DNA from: a virus
Length of the DNA stretch: 48,599 bases
Reading direction: 5' to 3' (one strand)
IMG/VR virus record: IMGVR_UViG_3300004097_000010
Span: 1-48,599 of that record
A program made the translations under genes and the position numbers. The stretch's first letter is position 1; every line of letters begins with the position of its first letter. The notes under the pieces are model-generated. The model did no database searches. It worked only from the letters and a program-made list of their open reading frames with translations, and had not been told where the DNA came from. Positions 7,232 to 16,799 of this stretch are shown here, piece by piece.

Positions 7232-8113
7232 CTAGATAACTGTAGTTTCAGTAGTACCGTTAGCGCCAGCAATAGCTAGACTCTCAGATGCACCTAAGTT
7301 ATAAGTTAGTACTAGACCACTATTAATGGCCGTTAGGTTATAGTGAGTACAAATAGCAGTATTCATCTGAACACCTATAGCTTCGGTATAGTTAAAATCA
7401 TTACCATCTAGGTCGGCAGTAGTAACTACTTTATCAAACCCACTACAAAGACACAATTCACTTAATGTAGCGTATAAAGCGTCACCATAGATAATAACAC
7501 AAGCTGCCTTTATTTCAGCTATATCGTTAGTAGTTAATTCAAATTGTATTAATACTGATGCAGTTAAATATTCTCCGTTACTACTATTTACTTCTACCGG
7601 AGCAACTATCATAGGTGTAGGATTTAAATCAGTACTACTAGGAACGTATGGTAGTGAAGTTGTTTCACCATCAGTAACGGTTACTCGTTGTAACTGTGGA
7701 GCCAATTCGTTATGATTCATACGACGTAAATAGTAAGCTATGTAATCAATACCGTTGTGCGTTTCTATAGTACGAAGACCGTATTTAGCTCGCTCACTTA
7801 CAGCCAAGTCGTCATCTAACGTGCGTAAGATATACGGTATGTGTGTAAAGAGTGCTGCGTCAGATGCACGGTGTACGTTCAGACCTGTTAAGGCGCTGTT
7901 ATCAGACCCGGTAATGGCGCGATGACCACCGCGACCAATTCCCATATATTTCACTGTAGGGTATTCATCTACAGGTACTACGGCATCTGGGTGGATGTTA
8001 AACTTTTCATTTAACGTGGTGTTGGCTGGAATATCATATGGAATTCCTAATACCATAGTGCCTTGTAAGGCACTTGCATAAATTGTTCTAGTAATGTTAG
8101 ATTGGATTGACAT
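7232..8113 (-). CDS. Probable virion structural protein
   Basis: The 293-residue product lacks Cys-rich, membrane or nucleotide-binding motifs and has long Thr/Ala/Asn-rich beta-type stretches, as in phage tail or neck proteins. It begins SIQSNITRTIYASALQGT and includes a GIGRGGH segment (58-64). Its gene overlaps the 3' end of the 697-residue gene upstream by 17 bases, with a GAGGAA site inside that gene, so the two are translationally linked. I associate this pair with conserved virion proteins of phiKZ-type phages, but only from general resemblance. The exact location in the particle is unknown. Confidence 0.55.
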   Translation of the reverse strand: MSIQSNITRTIYASALQGTMVLGIPYDIPANTTLNEKFNIHPDAVVPVDEYPTVKYMGIGRGGHRAITGSDNSALTGLNVHRASDAALFTHIPYILRTLDDDLAVSERAKYGLRTIETHNGIDYIAYYLRRMNHNELAPQLQRVTVTDGETTSLPYVPSSTDLNPTPMIVAPVEVNSSNGEYLTASVLIQFELTTNDIAEIKAACVIIYGDALYATLSELCLCSGFDKVVTTADLDGNDFNYTEAIGVQMNTAICTHYNLTAINSGLVLTYNLGASESLAIAGANGTTETTVI

Positions 8114-10190
8114 TTACTGATTCCTCTATTAAATGTAAGTTTGGTAAGATTATATTTTCTACTGTTTGTACCTGCGTAAGACACACTAAGTCTAAACTTA
8201 CATCGATTGGATGGTAGTCATATAAAATAGTGGTATCTGTAATTTCTAATATAGGTACTTCAATAGGTACTGGGTCTAACTTGGCAGATGCACTACTTTC
8301 TATCACACGTAATGCAAAGTCCATATTATCTATAAAATGTCGTGCTACCGTCATTGGTTCACTTATTCTAAATTGTCGTAACGGTATTACATAGGCGTCA
8401 CTACCCACCATAGAACGTATAAATTGTAAGTCGTAGCTAGTTAATAGACTCATTACATCTAGTAAGTCGGATTGTATTTTACTAGGAGTAAGTACTTCAC
8501 TCGAATTTAAACCGGTTGCAGTATCTATTAACGCGTCTGATAATAACGTTGCATCTACTAGAGAAAGTTCACCTAGTTCAATATCGTTACTAAATAACCA
8601 TTCATCATACGTTTCTATAGGAGATAATTCTATCTCTCTAGTAGTCTGTATTAAATTTAATACTTCATGTAACTGTGCGTGTCCATGTAAACTAGAATCA
8701 TGCATGTAGATATCAGTCATCTTATTATAGACTGTATATACTGCCATACAGTACTCATAAAACGTATCCGCATTAATGATGTTAGTGGTAGTAGGTAACA
8801 TATCTAGTAAGTCTAATAGAACAGTCTCGTCTAGAAATTTATCTTCAATCACCGTCCGCACTTCCGTCATGGTAGGTAAGTCAAATCTAATAGTTTTGAG
8901 CGTTACTATCTTAGGTACATGGTCTAAGTTACTACCTATCGTTTTATTCCACACATGCATGTATAGAGTAAATGCGTCTAGAGGAGTTAATTGTAAATTC
9001 TCTCCTGTATGTGGGTTGGGTATAATTAAATTACCCACATAAATACCTTCAGCGGCTAACATTACCCAGTGTTCTACTAACACGCCCGTTAAAGAAAGCC
9101 CATATAAATCCGAAGTGTCAGTGATGATAGACTCTAACAACTTGGTATTAAGGTTATTCTGTCCAGACGTCTGTGTACTATAAATAACGGCATCTGATAT
9201 CTGCGGTTTATTTCTCCAGTTCTCAGTAGCTAGATGTTGAGTTTTATCTAATACTTCAGGTACGGTATAATTATTAGTCACGCCAATAATGGCATCAGGT
9301 AGATTAAGAGGATAGCGTTGCATCTCTATGTCTGGTCTAAGTTGGTCAGGTTGACTCTCTAGACTGTGTCTAATGTCATATGCAAATAAAGGTATATTTC
9401 GTTCAGTTAAGATACGTTCTATCAATAGATTAAACGTACTAGTCTTTCCAGAATTTCTCTGTATAAACTCTATATTACGATAAAGGAATAACGCCTGTTT
9501 ATGTGTTAAACTTCTACGGTATTTATCTAGTCCTGACTTACTACGTAAATAAGTCCAAAGGTGGTATGTATGTACCTCATCAGTTTTACACTTAGCTAAT
9601 CTAAGATTTAATATCTCGTTAGGTAAGGCTGCTATCATTACTGCAAGGCAGGAGGCTACATATAGGTCATCTGTATCACGATAACTGATGTTGTCCCAAC
9701 GTAACATATGTTGGTTAATAGAGGTTTGAATGTCGGATAATAAGTTAACTTCGTTGGACTCAATTAAATCAGGGTCATGATATAGTACAGTATAGTCCGG
9801 ACTGTCAATTGCCGTGTCTAAATCCACCGGCCATAAAATACCATTGATGAGTATACGTTGATATGGATATCTTTCAATTAGGTCTTTATATAAATCTGAA
9901 TTGAAGGTGTATAACTTTTTAGTAGTTCTATGTATTGTTAGAGCTTCTTTAGTGAATGGTATAGTCTCTAAGTTATCTAAAGATGTGATGGTCATATCTA
10001 CATCCGTCTGATGATACTGACCGTTTAAATTTAAATAGTACTTCCATGTATGTGGTGAATCTACATCCACGAACGTAGTATGTGCTAATTCTTTATTAAT
10101 GGCAGCAGCAACTGCATCGCTTTTAATAATAAGTGTACGAACTAACTTAATCGTATCTAAATGATATAAGTTATAAAGTGAATCGGTCAT
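8097..10190 (-). CDS. Large probable virion structural protein
   Basis: The frame is open to 10253, but the start at ATG 10190 (MTDSLYNLYHLD) is preferred. It has AAGGGG before it, and the longer form would run into the divergent portal leader. That gives 697 residues. The protein is helical and acidic, with a conserved-looking centre (LFLYRNIEFIQRNSGKTS, about 233-250) that includes an NSGKTS P-loop-like string, probably by chance. There is no signal peptide or membrane segment. It is divergent from the portal gene and coupled to the 293-residue virion-type gene, so a neck, tail or head-completion role is plausible but unproven. Confidence 0.55.
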   Translation of the reverse strand: MTDSLYNLYHLDTIKLVRTLIIKSDAVAAAINKELAHTTFVDVDSPHTWKYYLNLNGQYHQTDVDMTITSLDNLETIPFTKEALTIHRTTKKLYTFNSDLYKDLIERYPYQRILINGILWPVDLDTAIDSPDYTVLYHDPDLIESNEVNLLSDIQTSINQHMLRWDNISYRDTDDLYVASCLAVMIAALPNEILNLRLAKCKTDEVHTYHLWTYLRSKSGLDKYRRSLTHKQALFLYRNIEFIQRNSGKTSTFNLLIERILTERNIPLFAYDIRHSLESQPDQLRPDIEMQRYPLNLPDAIIGVTNNYTVPEVLDKTQHLATENWRNKPQISDAVIYSTQTSGQNNLNTKLLESIITDTSDLYGLSLTGVLVEHWVMLAAEGIYVGNLIIPNPHTGENLQLTPLDAFTLYMHVWNKTIGSNLDHVPKIVTLKTIRFDLPTMTEVRTVIEDKFLDETVLLDLLDMLPTTTNIINADTFYEYCMAVYTVYNKMTDIYMHDSSLHGHAQLHEVLNLIQTTREIELSPIETYDEWLFSNDIELGELSLVDATLLSDALIDTATGLNSSEVLTPSKIQSDLLDVMSLLTSYDLQFIRSMVGSDAYVIPLRQFRISEPMTVARHFIDNMDFALRVIESSASAKLDPVPIEVPILEITDTTILYDYHPIDVSLDLVCLTQVQTVENIILPNLHLIEESVNVNPI

Positions 10191-10232
10191 TTTTGACCCC
10201 TTTAAGTAATAAATTTTGGAGTGCAGTTCATC

Positions 10233-12809
10233 ATGCCTAAAAAAGAAAAACATGACTTTAAACGCTATAGTTTCGAAAGAAGTGAAACTGCAGATAGTAT
10301 ATTAACTAAACTGGTTACAAAGACAGCAAATGAAACGGTAGATGATGCCGGCAAGCAGATAATTCCAAACAAAGATATACTAACGGATATTAGTAATAAC
10401 ATCGTCAGTAACAACACTGACTCCGCAGCTATTTTTGAAGTACATCCTGATATAGAATTAGCCATGCAAGTATTAACATCATCTATTATATCTCCGAAGG
10501 ACATGCTATCCACTGAACTGTCGTATAGTTTCAAACCATCAGTTGAAGTAGATGAGAGTACTTCTAAAGTCATAACGATTATAGAGGATTATTTCGAAAA
10601 TACCTATCCATTACAAAAGTTATTACCTAAGATATTACAAGACGCACTCTTCCATACAGGTTCATACCCTTTAATGATTCTACCGGAGTCGTCAATAGAT
10701 GACATAATTAATTCAGACCAACATGTTACAATGGAATCTATATCTGGTACAGTAGATAAAACTGGTGCTATTAAGAGTATAGGTTTGTTGGGTAAAGCGG
10801 GTGTCTCTAAAGAAGAGGACATAGGTTTAGAATCATTCTTTACATCTGTAGTAGAAACTCCTCCTTTATCTGTAGCTGAACAAACTATCAATGACTTCAC
10901 TACTATAACTGATAATTTAGATATATTAAAACTACCATCTCTTCGTACTAAAATGGTACAGTCTAGAGTGGCAGATAAACTATCCGTAAGTAGAAGTATA
11001 TCAACTGAAGCTAAGAAGGATAAAAGTGCCTATTCTGTTAAGTCGTTATACCGTGAACGTAAATATGAAAAGAGTACTGTAATTCCTATCAAACCTGTGG
11101 AAGGTGATACGGAAAATAAAGGCCATCCGTTAGTAATGAAGTTACCGTCAGAAGCCGTTATACCTGTACATACTCCGGGTACGCCAGAAGACCACGTAGG
11201 TTACTTTATACTGTTGGATAAAACTGGTAATCCTATTAATAAAAGTACTGAGGCTACTCAGTATAAGAATCTAAGAAGTAATATTAGTGCCAATACCTCC
11301 GGCGCTAGTGAGTTACTACAGCAAACTAGACAGGCTATGGTGGGGGCAACTTCTGAAAGTTCTAACGACGTTAAGGTCGGGGAAATGATAGCTTCTTATA
11401 CGTCATTAATAGAATCTACGTTAATTCAACGACTACAGAACGGCGTGTACGGTGACTCCGCTACCATATCTAATCCCGAGCAAGTTTATCACATTATGAT
11501 GTCTAGAGCGTTATCTCGTATGCATACACAGATACTATTCGTACCTGCAGAGCTACTAACGTATATTGCATTTAATTACGATAAAGATGGTGTAGGTCGT
11601 TCTCTGTTAGACTCTAGCAAAATAATATCTTCTATTCGTAGTATGTTATTGTTTTCTAACACCATGGCCGCGTTGAAGAACTCTATGCCTAGAACTGGAG
11701 TAGATATTACTCTAGATGCCAAAGACCCTAATCCGGGAAAGACTGTTGAGATTCTAATGGCTGCCTATGTAAAGAATCATCACGAGACCTTTCCGCTAGG
11801 TACCAACAACCTAAATGATTTGGTTACTCATTTACAAAAATCTGCAGTTGACGTAAATGTTAGTGGTAATACTGGATATCCGGATACTAAAGTTGAGGTT
11901 AATGATAAACAACGAAGTATGGCGACGGTAGATACCGACTTAGCCGATGACATGAAGAATAAACAAATTATGTCTTTTGGTCTAGCACCAGAGACTATAG
12001 ACGCTACTATGGATGTAGAGTTTGCTACTAGTTTAGTAGGTAGTAATTTATTATTAGCTAAACGAGTTATGTTATACCAGTCACAGTTAGTAGGTTTCTT
12101 AGAAGACTTTGTTAAGAAGTTTACTCTAAATTCAGGACCATTAATGCAGAGTATCTCTTCGGCAATAAGTGGTGATGAGGATGAGAGTAAGGTAATTTCA
12201 TTGGTAGAATCTATTTGTATTACTTTACCGTCACCAGATACTGCCAAACTTAGTAATCAGATGGAGGCATTTACTGCTTATACGGAAGCTCTAGATAATA
12301 CTTTAGAGGCATATTTCAGTGAAGATATGTTTGGTAATACGTTAGACTCTGAATTGGAAGATGGTATTGAACCGGTACGCATTGCTTTACGCGGCTATTT
12401 CCAACGTCAGTGGTTACGTAAAAATAACGTGATGTCTGAGTTAGATATAATGTCGGGTGAGGGTAAAGAGGAGTTTGATATCTTTAACGTTCACACTACC
12501 CATATATCGGCTATATTGGATTCAGTTAAAGAACTGTTATTAGCTAACCGTAAGGCTGGTCGCGAAACTGCTGGTGATATAGTTAAAGATGAGGAGGATG
12601 AGGCTGCTGCTGAAGAGGCTAGGTTGGCAAAACTTGAAGAGGAGGAAGCGGCTAGAGAAGTGGAAGTTAGTGACGAGCCTGTTGAGGAGACTGATGAAGA
12701 AGTTAGTGACGAGCCTGTTGAGGAGACTGATGAAGAGGTGGTAGTGGAACCTGATGTACCAGAAGATACTTCTGGTGACGATGAGTTACCAGCGCCTCCT
12801 GTAACATAA
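10233..12809 (+). CDS. Portal protein
   Basis: The frame begins with a GTG at 10221, but ATG 10233 is spaced correctly from GGAG (10218-10221), giving 858 residues. The N-terminal region contains IFEVHPDIELAMQVLTSSIISPKD (about 68-90), which resembles the start of the T4 gp20/phiKZ-type portal core (state of bound pairs then helices), and the middle has the long stem-like region (about 400-560). The portal forms the dodecameric vertex through which DNA is packaged and ejected. The last 90 residues are almost all acidic, with an exact duplicated unit. It is a single-gene rightward unit ended by a terminator and lies opposite the RNA polymerase/capsid block. Confidence 0.72.
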   Translation: MPKKEKHDFKRYSFERSETADSILTKLVTKTANETVDDAGKQIIPNKDILTDISNNIVSNNTDSAAIFEVHPDIELAMQVLTSSIISPKDMLSTELSYSFKPSVEVDESTSKVITIIEDYFENTYPLQKLLPKILQDALFHTGSYPLMILPESSIDDIINSDQHVTMESISGTVDKTGAIKSIGLLGKAGVSKEEDIGLESFFTSVVETPPLSVAEQTINDFTTITDNLDILKLPSLRTKMVQSRVADKLSVSRSISTEAKKDKSAYSVKSLYRERKYEKSTVIPIKPVEGDTENKGHPLVMKLPSEAVIPVHTPGTPEDHVGYFILLDKTGNPINKSTEATQYKNLRSNISANTSGASELLQQTRQAMVGATSESSNDVKVGEMIASYTSLIESTLIQRLQNGVYGDSATISNPEQVYHIMMSRALSRMHTQILFVPAELLTYIAFNYDKDGVGRSLLDSSKIISSIRSMLLFSNTMAALKNSMPRTGVDITLDAKDPNPGKTVEILMAAYVKNHHETFPLGTNNLNDLVTHLQKSAVDVNVSGNTGYPDTKVEVNDKQRSMATVDTDLADDMKNKQIMSFGLAPETIDATMDVEFATSLVGSNLLLAKRVMLYQSQLVGFLEDFVKKFTLNSGPLMQSISSAISGDEDESKVISLVESICITLPSPDTAKLSNQMEAFTAYTEALDNTLEAYFSEDMFGNTLDSELEDGIEPVRIALRGYFQRQWLRKNNVMSELDIMSGEGKEEFDIFNVHTTHISAILDSVKELLLANRKAGRETAGDIVKDEEDEAAAEEARLAKLEEEEAAREVEVSDEPVEETDEEVSDEPVEETDEEVVVEPDVPEDTSGDDELPAPPVT
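12663..12734 (+). repeat. Two exact 36-bp tandem repeats in portal tail
   Basis: The unit beginning GAAGTTAGTGACGAGCC is repeated exactly once (12663-12698 and 12699-12734). It encodes twelve residues, EVSDEPVEETDE, twice in frame within the acidic C-terminus of the portal protein. The perfect identity suggests a recent duplication, so copy number may vary between isolates. Confidence 0.95.
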
Positions 12810-12821
12810 AGGCAAAAAAAA

Positions 12822-12859
12822 AAGAGAGAGAGAGTCCTAGGACTCTCTCTTTATGCCGT
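12822..12859 (+). terminator. Terminator after portal gene with TTTATGCCGT element
   Basis: GAGAGAGTCCTAGGACTCTCTC forms a stem of about 10 bp with a CTAG loop, placed 15 bases after the portal stop. On the plus strand it is followed by TTTATGCCGT (12850-12859). An A-run on the other side (12814-12823) gives a T-run for the converging minus-strand gene, so the hairpin probably serves both units. Confidence 0.85.
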
Positions 12860-12869
12860 TTACTAACAC

Positions 12870-15083
12870 TTATACTAGGTGTAAATTAAAACTAGTATCG
12901 TTAAGCCATCCGCGATGAATGGTTAAAGTTATATCATCAGACGTCACTACACGATAGCTACGAATAGTCATATCTTCAGTATATGCAAACATAGCTTCAA
13001 TGATACTATATAGTTCAGGGTGTGTTGATTCTAACATAGACACTACATCATCTTTGATATCACTAAAGTTCATTTCTTCAAATGTCCACGGTAATTGTGC
13101 TACGTGCGTACATTCTTCAAAACCAACCATAGTAAGTTTAGTGACAACTTCATCCGTTTCCGTATCTATTTCAATCGGAACGTCAACGTCTTTAGTAGAT
13201 TCTATTATAGCGTCATCTAGTTCAGCTATATTAGTTACCGTAGTTATATCACGTTTAGTACCACCGAAGTTCTCATCTATTGCATCGCGGTCTAACACGT
13301 TACACATTTCTTGAATGGAGTTATCTAGCCCTTTTACCAACGCTTCTCTAAACTCCTGACTATAGGATTCTTCAACCCCGTCTAACAACTCGTTATAGTC
13401 ATCTAAGATAGAAGTGATTTTCCAAGGAACGTTCAAAGAACCTTCTAACGAATCGTTTATATATTCAGCACACATACCATCGATACGCTTACGTAAAGAC
13501 TCAGGCATTGAACAGATACGTAACGCTTCAACCAACTCAGAAATAGTAGTAGTCTTACTCATCCCTGCTTGTAGTAGAATAAACTCTTCTATGTCGTCGG
13601 TAGGGGCAAATACTATAGGAATTAATTTACTATAACTATATATGTTAACAGCATCGACATTAAAACGTTTGGCGTCAATCAGCTTGGTATACGCTATTAG
13701 CTTAGCTTCATCTCCATTACTAGCCCGGATATAGTCGTCTAAGAAAACTACATCCTTAGATTCGATTACTAAAGGTTTGTCACTTTTACGCATTGCCAGT
13801 TCGACACTTTCATATATCTTACGGCCTACCCATTTATTGTTGGAAGGTGGTGTAAGTTCGTGGTCTTCTTCTTTCATGATATCTCCTCTAACTATATCGA
13901 TAACGTTACCTTCGTTATCAATTACATGGTATTTACGTTGGGTTTTAGTATTATATACTAGGTCGTGTGTCTGAGAGTCCGTAGGAGTTCGTGTAAGACC
14001 ACTTAACTCTGCAGGATAAGCCAACACATCGCAATCATCGTAGATGGTACTAATGGTACCCTTAGGAAGTCCGTTAGGATATTTATCTATAGCAAATTTT
14101 CTTTGGGTAGAATCAATGGCTATAGGTCTAAGTTGTTCTAACGTATCGTTGTTTACACTAACTTGTGATACGTCCGCAAAGTCCGAAACTGGACCTTTAG
14201 GTTTAGCTAAAGTACTTTCAGGGAATCCGTACTTTTGTAATGGTTTCTGCGCAGTTCGTTGGACGACCGGAGCAAGTGGTTCTGGTGACCCGGTATCAAA
14301 TTCGTTAGTAGTGGGCGTAGGTAACTTAGCGTGTACCTTACCTAACTTACGACTAGACGTATTTGTATTATGCGCATTTCCGTATGTTCTAGTGGTTGCC
14401 CACGGTGTCTGCCCTCCTTGAGGCGATACGTTAGGTGGTGACTGCCACGGCGACGCTTGTGTAGCCGGTGCCGCCTGTCTATAATCTCTACGTTGACCAT
14501 TGTTTATGGGGCGGTTTTGAGCGTAGTTTTGAGGCTGGCGATACCCGCCCTGAGGTTGTGGTTGATAGCCGATTTGTGGTTGTGGAGTCTGTTGTCTCCC
14601 ACTAGCAGATATCATGTTAGTAATATCGTTGAATTTATTGATTTGTACACTTATGTCCTGACGTATGTTAGGGTCTACATATCCCATCAATTCTGGATAC
14701 TTCTGCGTATTGATAGACGCTAGGCAACTACAGAGAGTTACTGCAGCTTCTGCTACTAACTCTTCAGGTGGCACGGTATTATAGTTAGTTAGTAGGTATA
14801 GTGAGTATAACGAAACTACTAATAACAAATCGTCATAAGCCGCGTTGTTAAAATAATTACTTGACATCTCATTATACATGAATGTACGAAGTACGTTGTT
14901 ATGTGCAGTGTCCTGTAGCGTTAAGCGGGTATAGCCGTCAATCATTCCGAAAAACTGTTCCATCTCACGAGGGAGGCCGGGCGGTAAATGACGCGCCTGT
15001 AATCCATTAGGTAGGCCGTCAATCATTGTAGATTGGTCGGGACTATCGATTGGGAATGGTAGTTGTGGTCGTTGTGAATACAT
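12870..15083 (-). CDS. Large protein with Pro/Gln-rich linker, unknown function
   Basis: The 737-residue protein has a helical N-terminal domain (about 1-155), a low-complexity segment (about 160-290) rich in Pro, Gln, Asn, Gly and Tyr (QPQIGYQPQPQGGYRQPQ), and a larger C-terminal alpha/beta region (about 300-737) with many acidic residues. I do not recognise a catalytic motif. It lies between the portal and the RNA polymerase-like gene and is read in the same direction as that gene and the capsid gene. It may be a virion or transcription-associated protein. The start ATG has AAAGGAA upstream. Confidence 0.6.
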   Translation of the reverse strand: MYSQRPQLPFPIDSPDQSTMIDGLPNGLQARHLPPGLPREMEQFFGMIDGYTRLTLQDTAHNNVLRTFMYNEMSSNYFNNAAYDDLLLVVSLYSLYLLTNYNTVPPEELVAEAAVTLCSCLASINTQKYPELMGYVDPNIRQDISVQINKFNDITNMISASGRQQTPQPQIGYQPQPQGGYRQPQNYAQNRPINNGQRRDYRQAAPATQASPWQSPPNVSPQGGQTPWATTRTYGNAHNTNTSSRKLGKVHAKLPTPTTNEFDTGSPEPLAPVVQRTAQKPLQKYGFPESTLAKPKGPVSDFADVSQVSVNNDTLEQLRPIAIDSTQRKFAIDKYPNGLPKGTISTIYDDCDVLAYPAELSGLTRTPTDSQTHDLVYNTKTQRKYHVIDNEGNVIDIVRGDIMKEEDHELTPPSNNKWVGRKIYESVELAMRKSDKPLVIESKDVVFLDDYIRASNGDEAKLIAYTKLIDAKRFNVDAVNIYSYSKLIPIVFAPTDDIEEFILLQAGMSKTTTISELVEALRICSMPESLRKRIDGMCAEYINDSLEGSLNVPWKITSILDDYNELLDGVEESYSQEFREALVKGLDNSIQEMCNVLDRDAIDENFGGTKRDITTVTNIAELDDAIIESTKDVDVPIEIDTETDEVVTKLTMVGFEECTHVAQLPWTFEEMNFSDIKDDVVSMLESTHPELYSIIEAMFAYTEDMTIRSYRVVTSDDITLTIHRGWLNDTSFNLHLV

Positions 15084-15102
15084 TGTTATTTTTCCTTTAT
15101 TG

Positions 15103-16734
15103 TTAAATTCGTGCGATTCTATTTTGTATACTATCTAGTAGCGGTGCGTATTCCTCATTACGTACTACCATACCACTAGGGTCTATATTTAAATAACAGT
15201 TAACCTTACTGTGTCCTGTTGGACTGAACTTAGGTTGGTTGGCAAAAGAACCCACTTCTGCAAGTGATGCATGTAAGAACTTCGTTTCGTCAGTTAACCC
15301 ACCTTTGTGTTTACCCGGACCTGTGGCATCTGATTGAGCAACCATTTTACTAGTTATTTTGATAAATTTATTATCTCCAGAACTACTAACGCTACTAACC
15401 TCGCCATGACCGGTATTAATCTTCATTATCACACTACTTGTTAAGATGCGATCCATTGCACTTTCTATGTCCTTTAACGTTATCTCACGTTTTACATTAC
15501 TAGTTAATTTAAATGTAAGTGTGAATATTGCTTTAACTACATCTAACAGAATATAACGCAATACTGTTAAACGTTTGTCGTACATACTACTAACATCAGT
15601 TCTAACTATTCTATCGGTCATAGTTTCGAGGATATAAATGAATAGCTCGTATATGTCATCACAGCGAATATTCTCATACGCTAATGACTCCTGTACCATC
15701 CCATCAATATATTCATCCAACGAACTAAGGTGAGCGTCTATATCTTCTACTAATTTACCTTCATTTGCCGCCACTTTAAATATAACGTGACCCAATAGCA
15801 CCTTCCATAAACGTGTATGGTCTATGAAGTCCGCTTGAATACGGTCGGGGAAATGGTCTACTATATAAAACAGTGCGCCAACCATAGATGCAGTAGTTGT
15901 AGTATACTCACTACGCTTAATAGCTATATGTAGGTTAGACGGTATATAACCCTTACCTTTAATGCTGTTAGGCATGATACCTGTAGGTTTACATATTACC
16001 CAGTCTTTAGCAGGATATAACTCTTCAGTTATCTCTAATGCACCATCGCCGACCTTTACGTCAGCACCACCAAAACGCTTAAATGTTTCAGTAAGACCAA
16101 ACTTACAGAACATGTAATGTATTAATGTAGAGTTTACCGTTATGCGTAATCCGTTAATTCTAGCTAGTTTACCACGTGGAACTTTACCGTGATGTAACTG
16201 AGACCAGATAACACTAACGGACTCTCGCTGACCATTTGCTACGAAGTTATGGGTGATACGTTCGAATGTTAATTTATCCCTAGTAATGGGCATAAATAAC
16301 TTATCGTTATCTACCGAAAATAGTCTATCTGTAATGACTGGATTCACTACGAATTTACTACCACGAATAGAGATAGTACCTGCATCACCAACGAACGGTA
16401 AGAATAGGTATCTAGGATTCATCTGAATAGGACGTGCATCATCAGGGCCCTGAAATTCAAACAAGTATTTAACTAAATATATATCACTTTTAGCTAAATC
16501 GAACACTTCTCGTTTAAATCGTTTTCTAGTTACTTCGTTATATTGTTCTTGTGGCGTACATCGCTTGTAGCCTAGATATCGTAACCCCGGCGGAAAAGAA
16601 ATAGCCGCACATTTAAATACTCTGTCTATATATAACTCTACGTGTTTCATCTGCTCTACTACTAGTCCGTCTGCTAGCAATGGATTGATTTTGGGCACAT
16701 GTTTATGTATTTCGTCAAACAGTCTAGTATCCAC
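15103..16734 (-). CDS. Probable phage RNA polymerase subunit (beta-like)
   Basis: This 543-residue protein resembles the split beta subunits of phiKZ-type multisubunit RNA polymerases. Its segment DAGTISIRGSKFVV (about 116-129) mimics the GTFIINGTERV strand pair of bacterial beta, and the size and location next to the capsid gene match phiKZ gp123, a non-virion polymerase subunit. If so, it works with other subunits to transcribe middle and late phage genes. It starts at GTG with TTAGGAG seven bases upstream. The 19-base gap to the next gene suggests cotranscription. It could instead be another phage protein with a similar strand pattern. Confidence 0.5.
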   Translation of the reverse strand: MDTRLFDEIHKHVPKINPLLADGLVVEQMKHVELYIDRVFKCAAISFPPGLRYLGYKRCTPQEQYNEVTRKRFKREVFDLAKSDIYLVKYLFEFQGPDDARPIQMNPRYLFLPFVGDAGTISIRGSKFVVNPVITDRLFSVDNDKLFMPITRDKLTFERITHNFVANGQRESVSVIWSQLHHGKVPRGKLARINGLRITVNSTLIHYMFCKFGLTETFKRFGGADVKVGDGALEITEELYPAKDWVICKPTGIMPNSIKGKGYIPSNLHIAIKRSEYTTTTASMVGALFYIVDHFPDRIQADFIDHTRLWKVLLGHVIFKVAANEGKLVEDIDAHLSSLDEYIDGMVQESLAYENIRCDDIYELFIYILETMTDRIVRTDVSSMYDKRLTVLRYILLDVVKAIFTLTFKLTSNVKREITLKDIESAMDRILTSSVIMKINTGHGEVSSVSSSGDNKFIKITSKMVAQSDATGPGKHKGGLTDETKFLHASLAEVGSFANQPKFSPTGHSKVNCYLNIDPSGMVVRNEEYAPLLDSIQNRIARI

Positions 16735-16799
16735 CGTTTTCTCCTAAGGGTTTGTTGATATTATATTCTTACATTACTCTGTATTTAATTAACGTAGTG

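Noticed and set aside
9460-9475. NSGKTS in the 697-residue protein as a Walker A motif
   Set aside because: It lacks the preceding glycine pattern (GxxxxGK[ST]), has no Walker B partner and lies in a helical segment.
10191-10253. N-terminal extension of the 697-residue structural gene (MFFFFRHDEL...)
   Set aside because: It overlaps the portal gene start, whereas ATG 10190 has a strong ribosome site.
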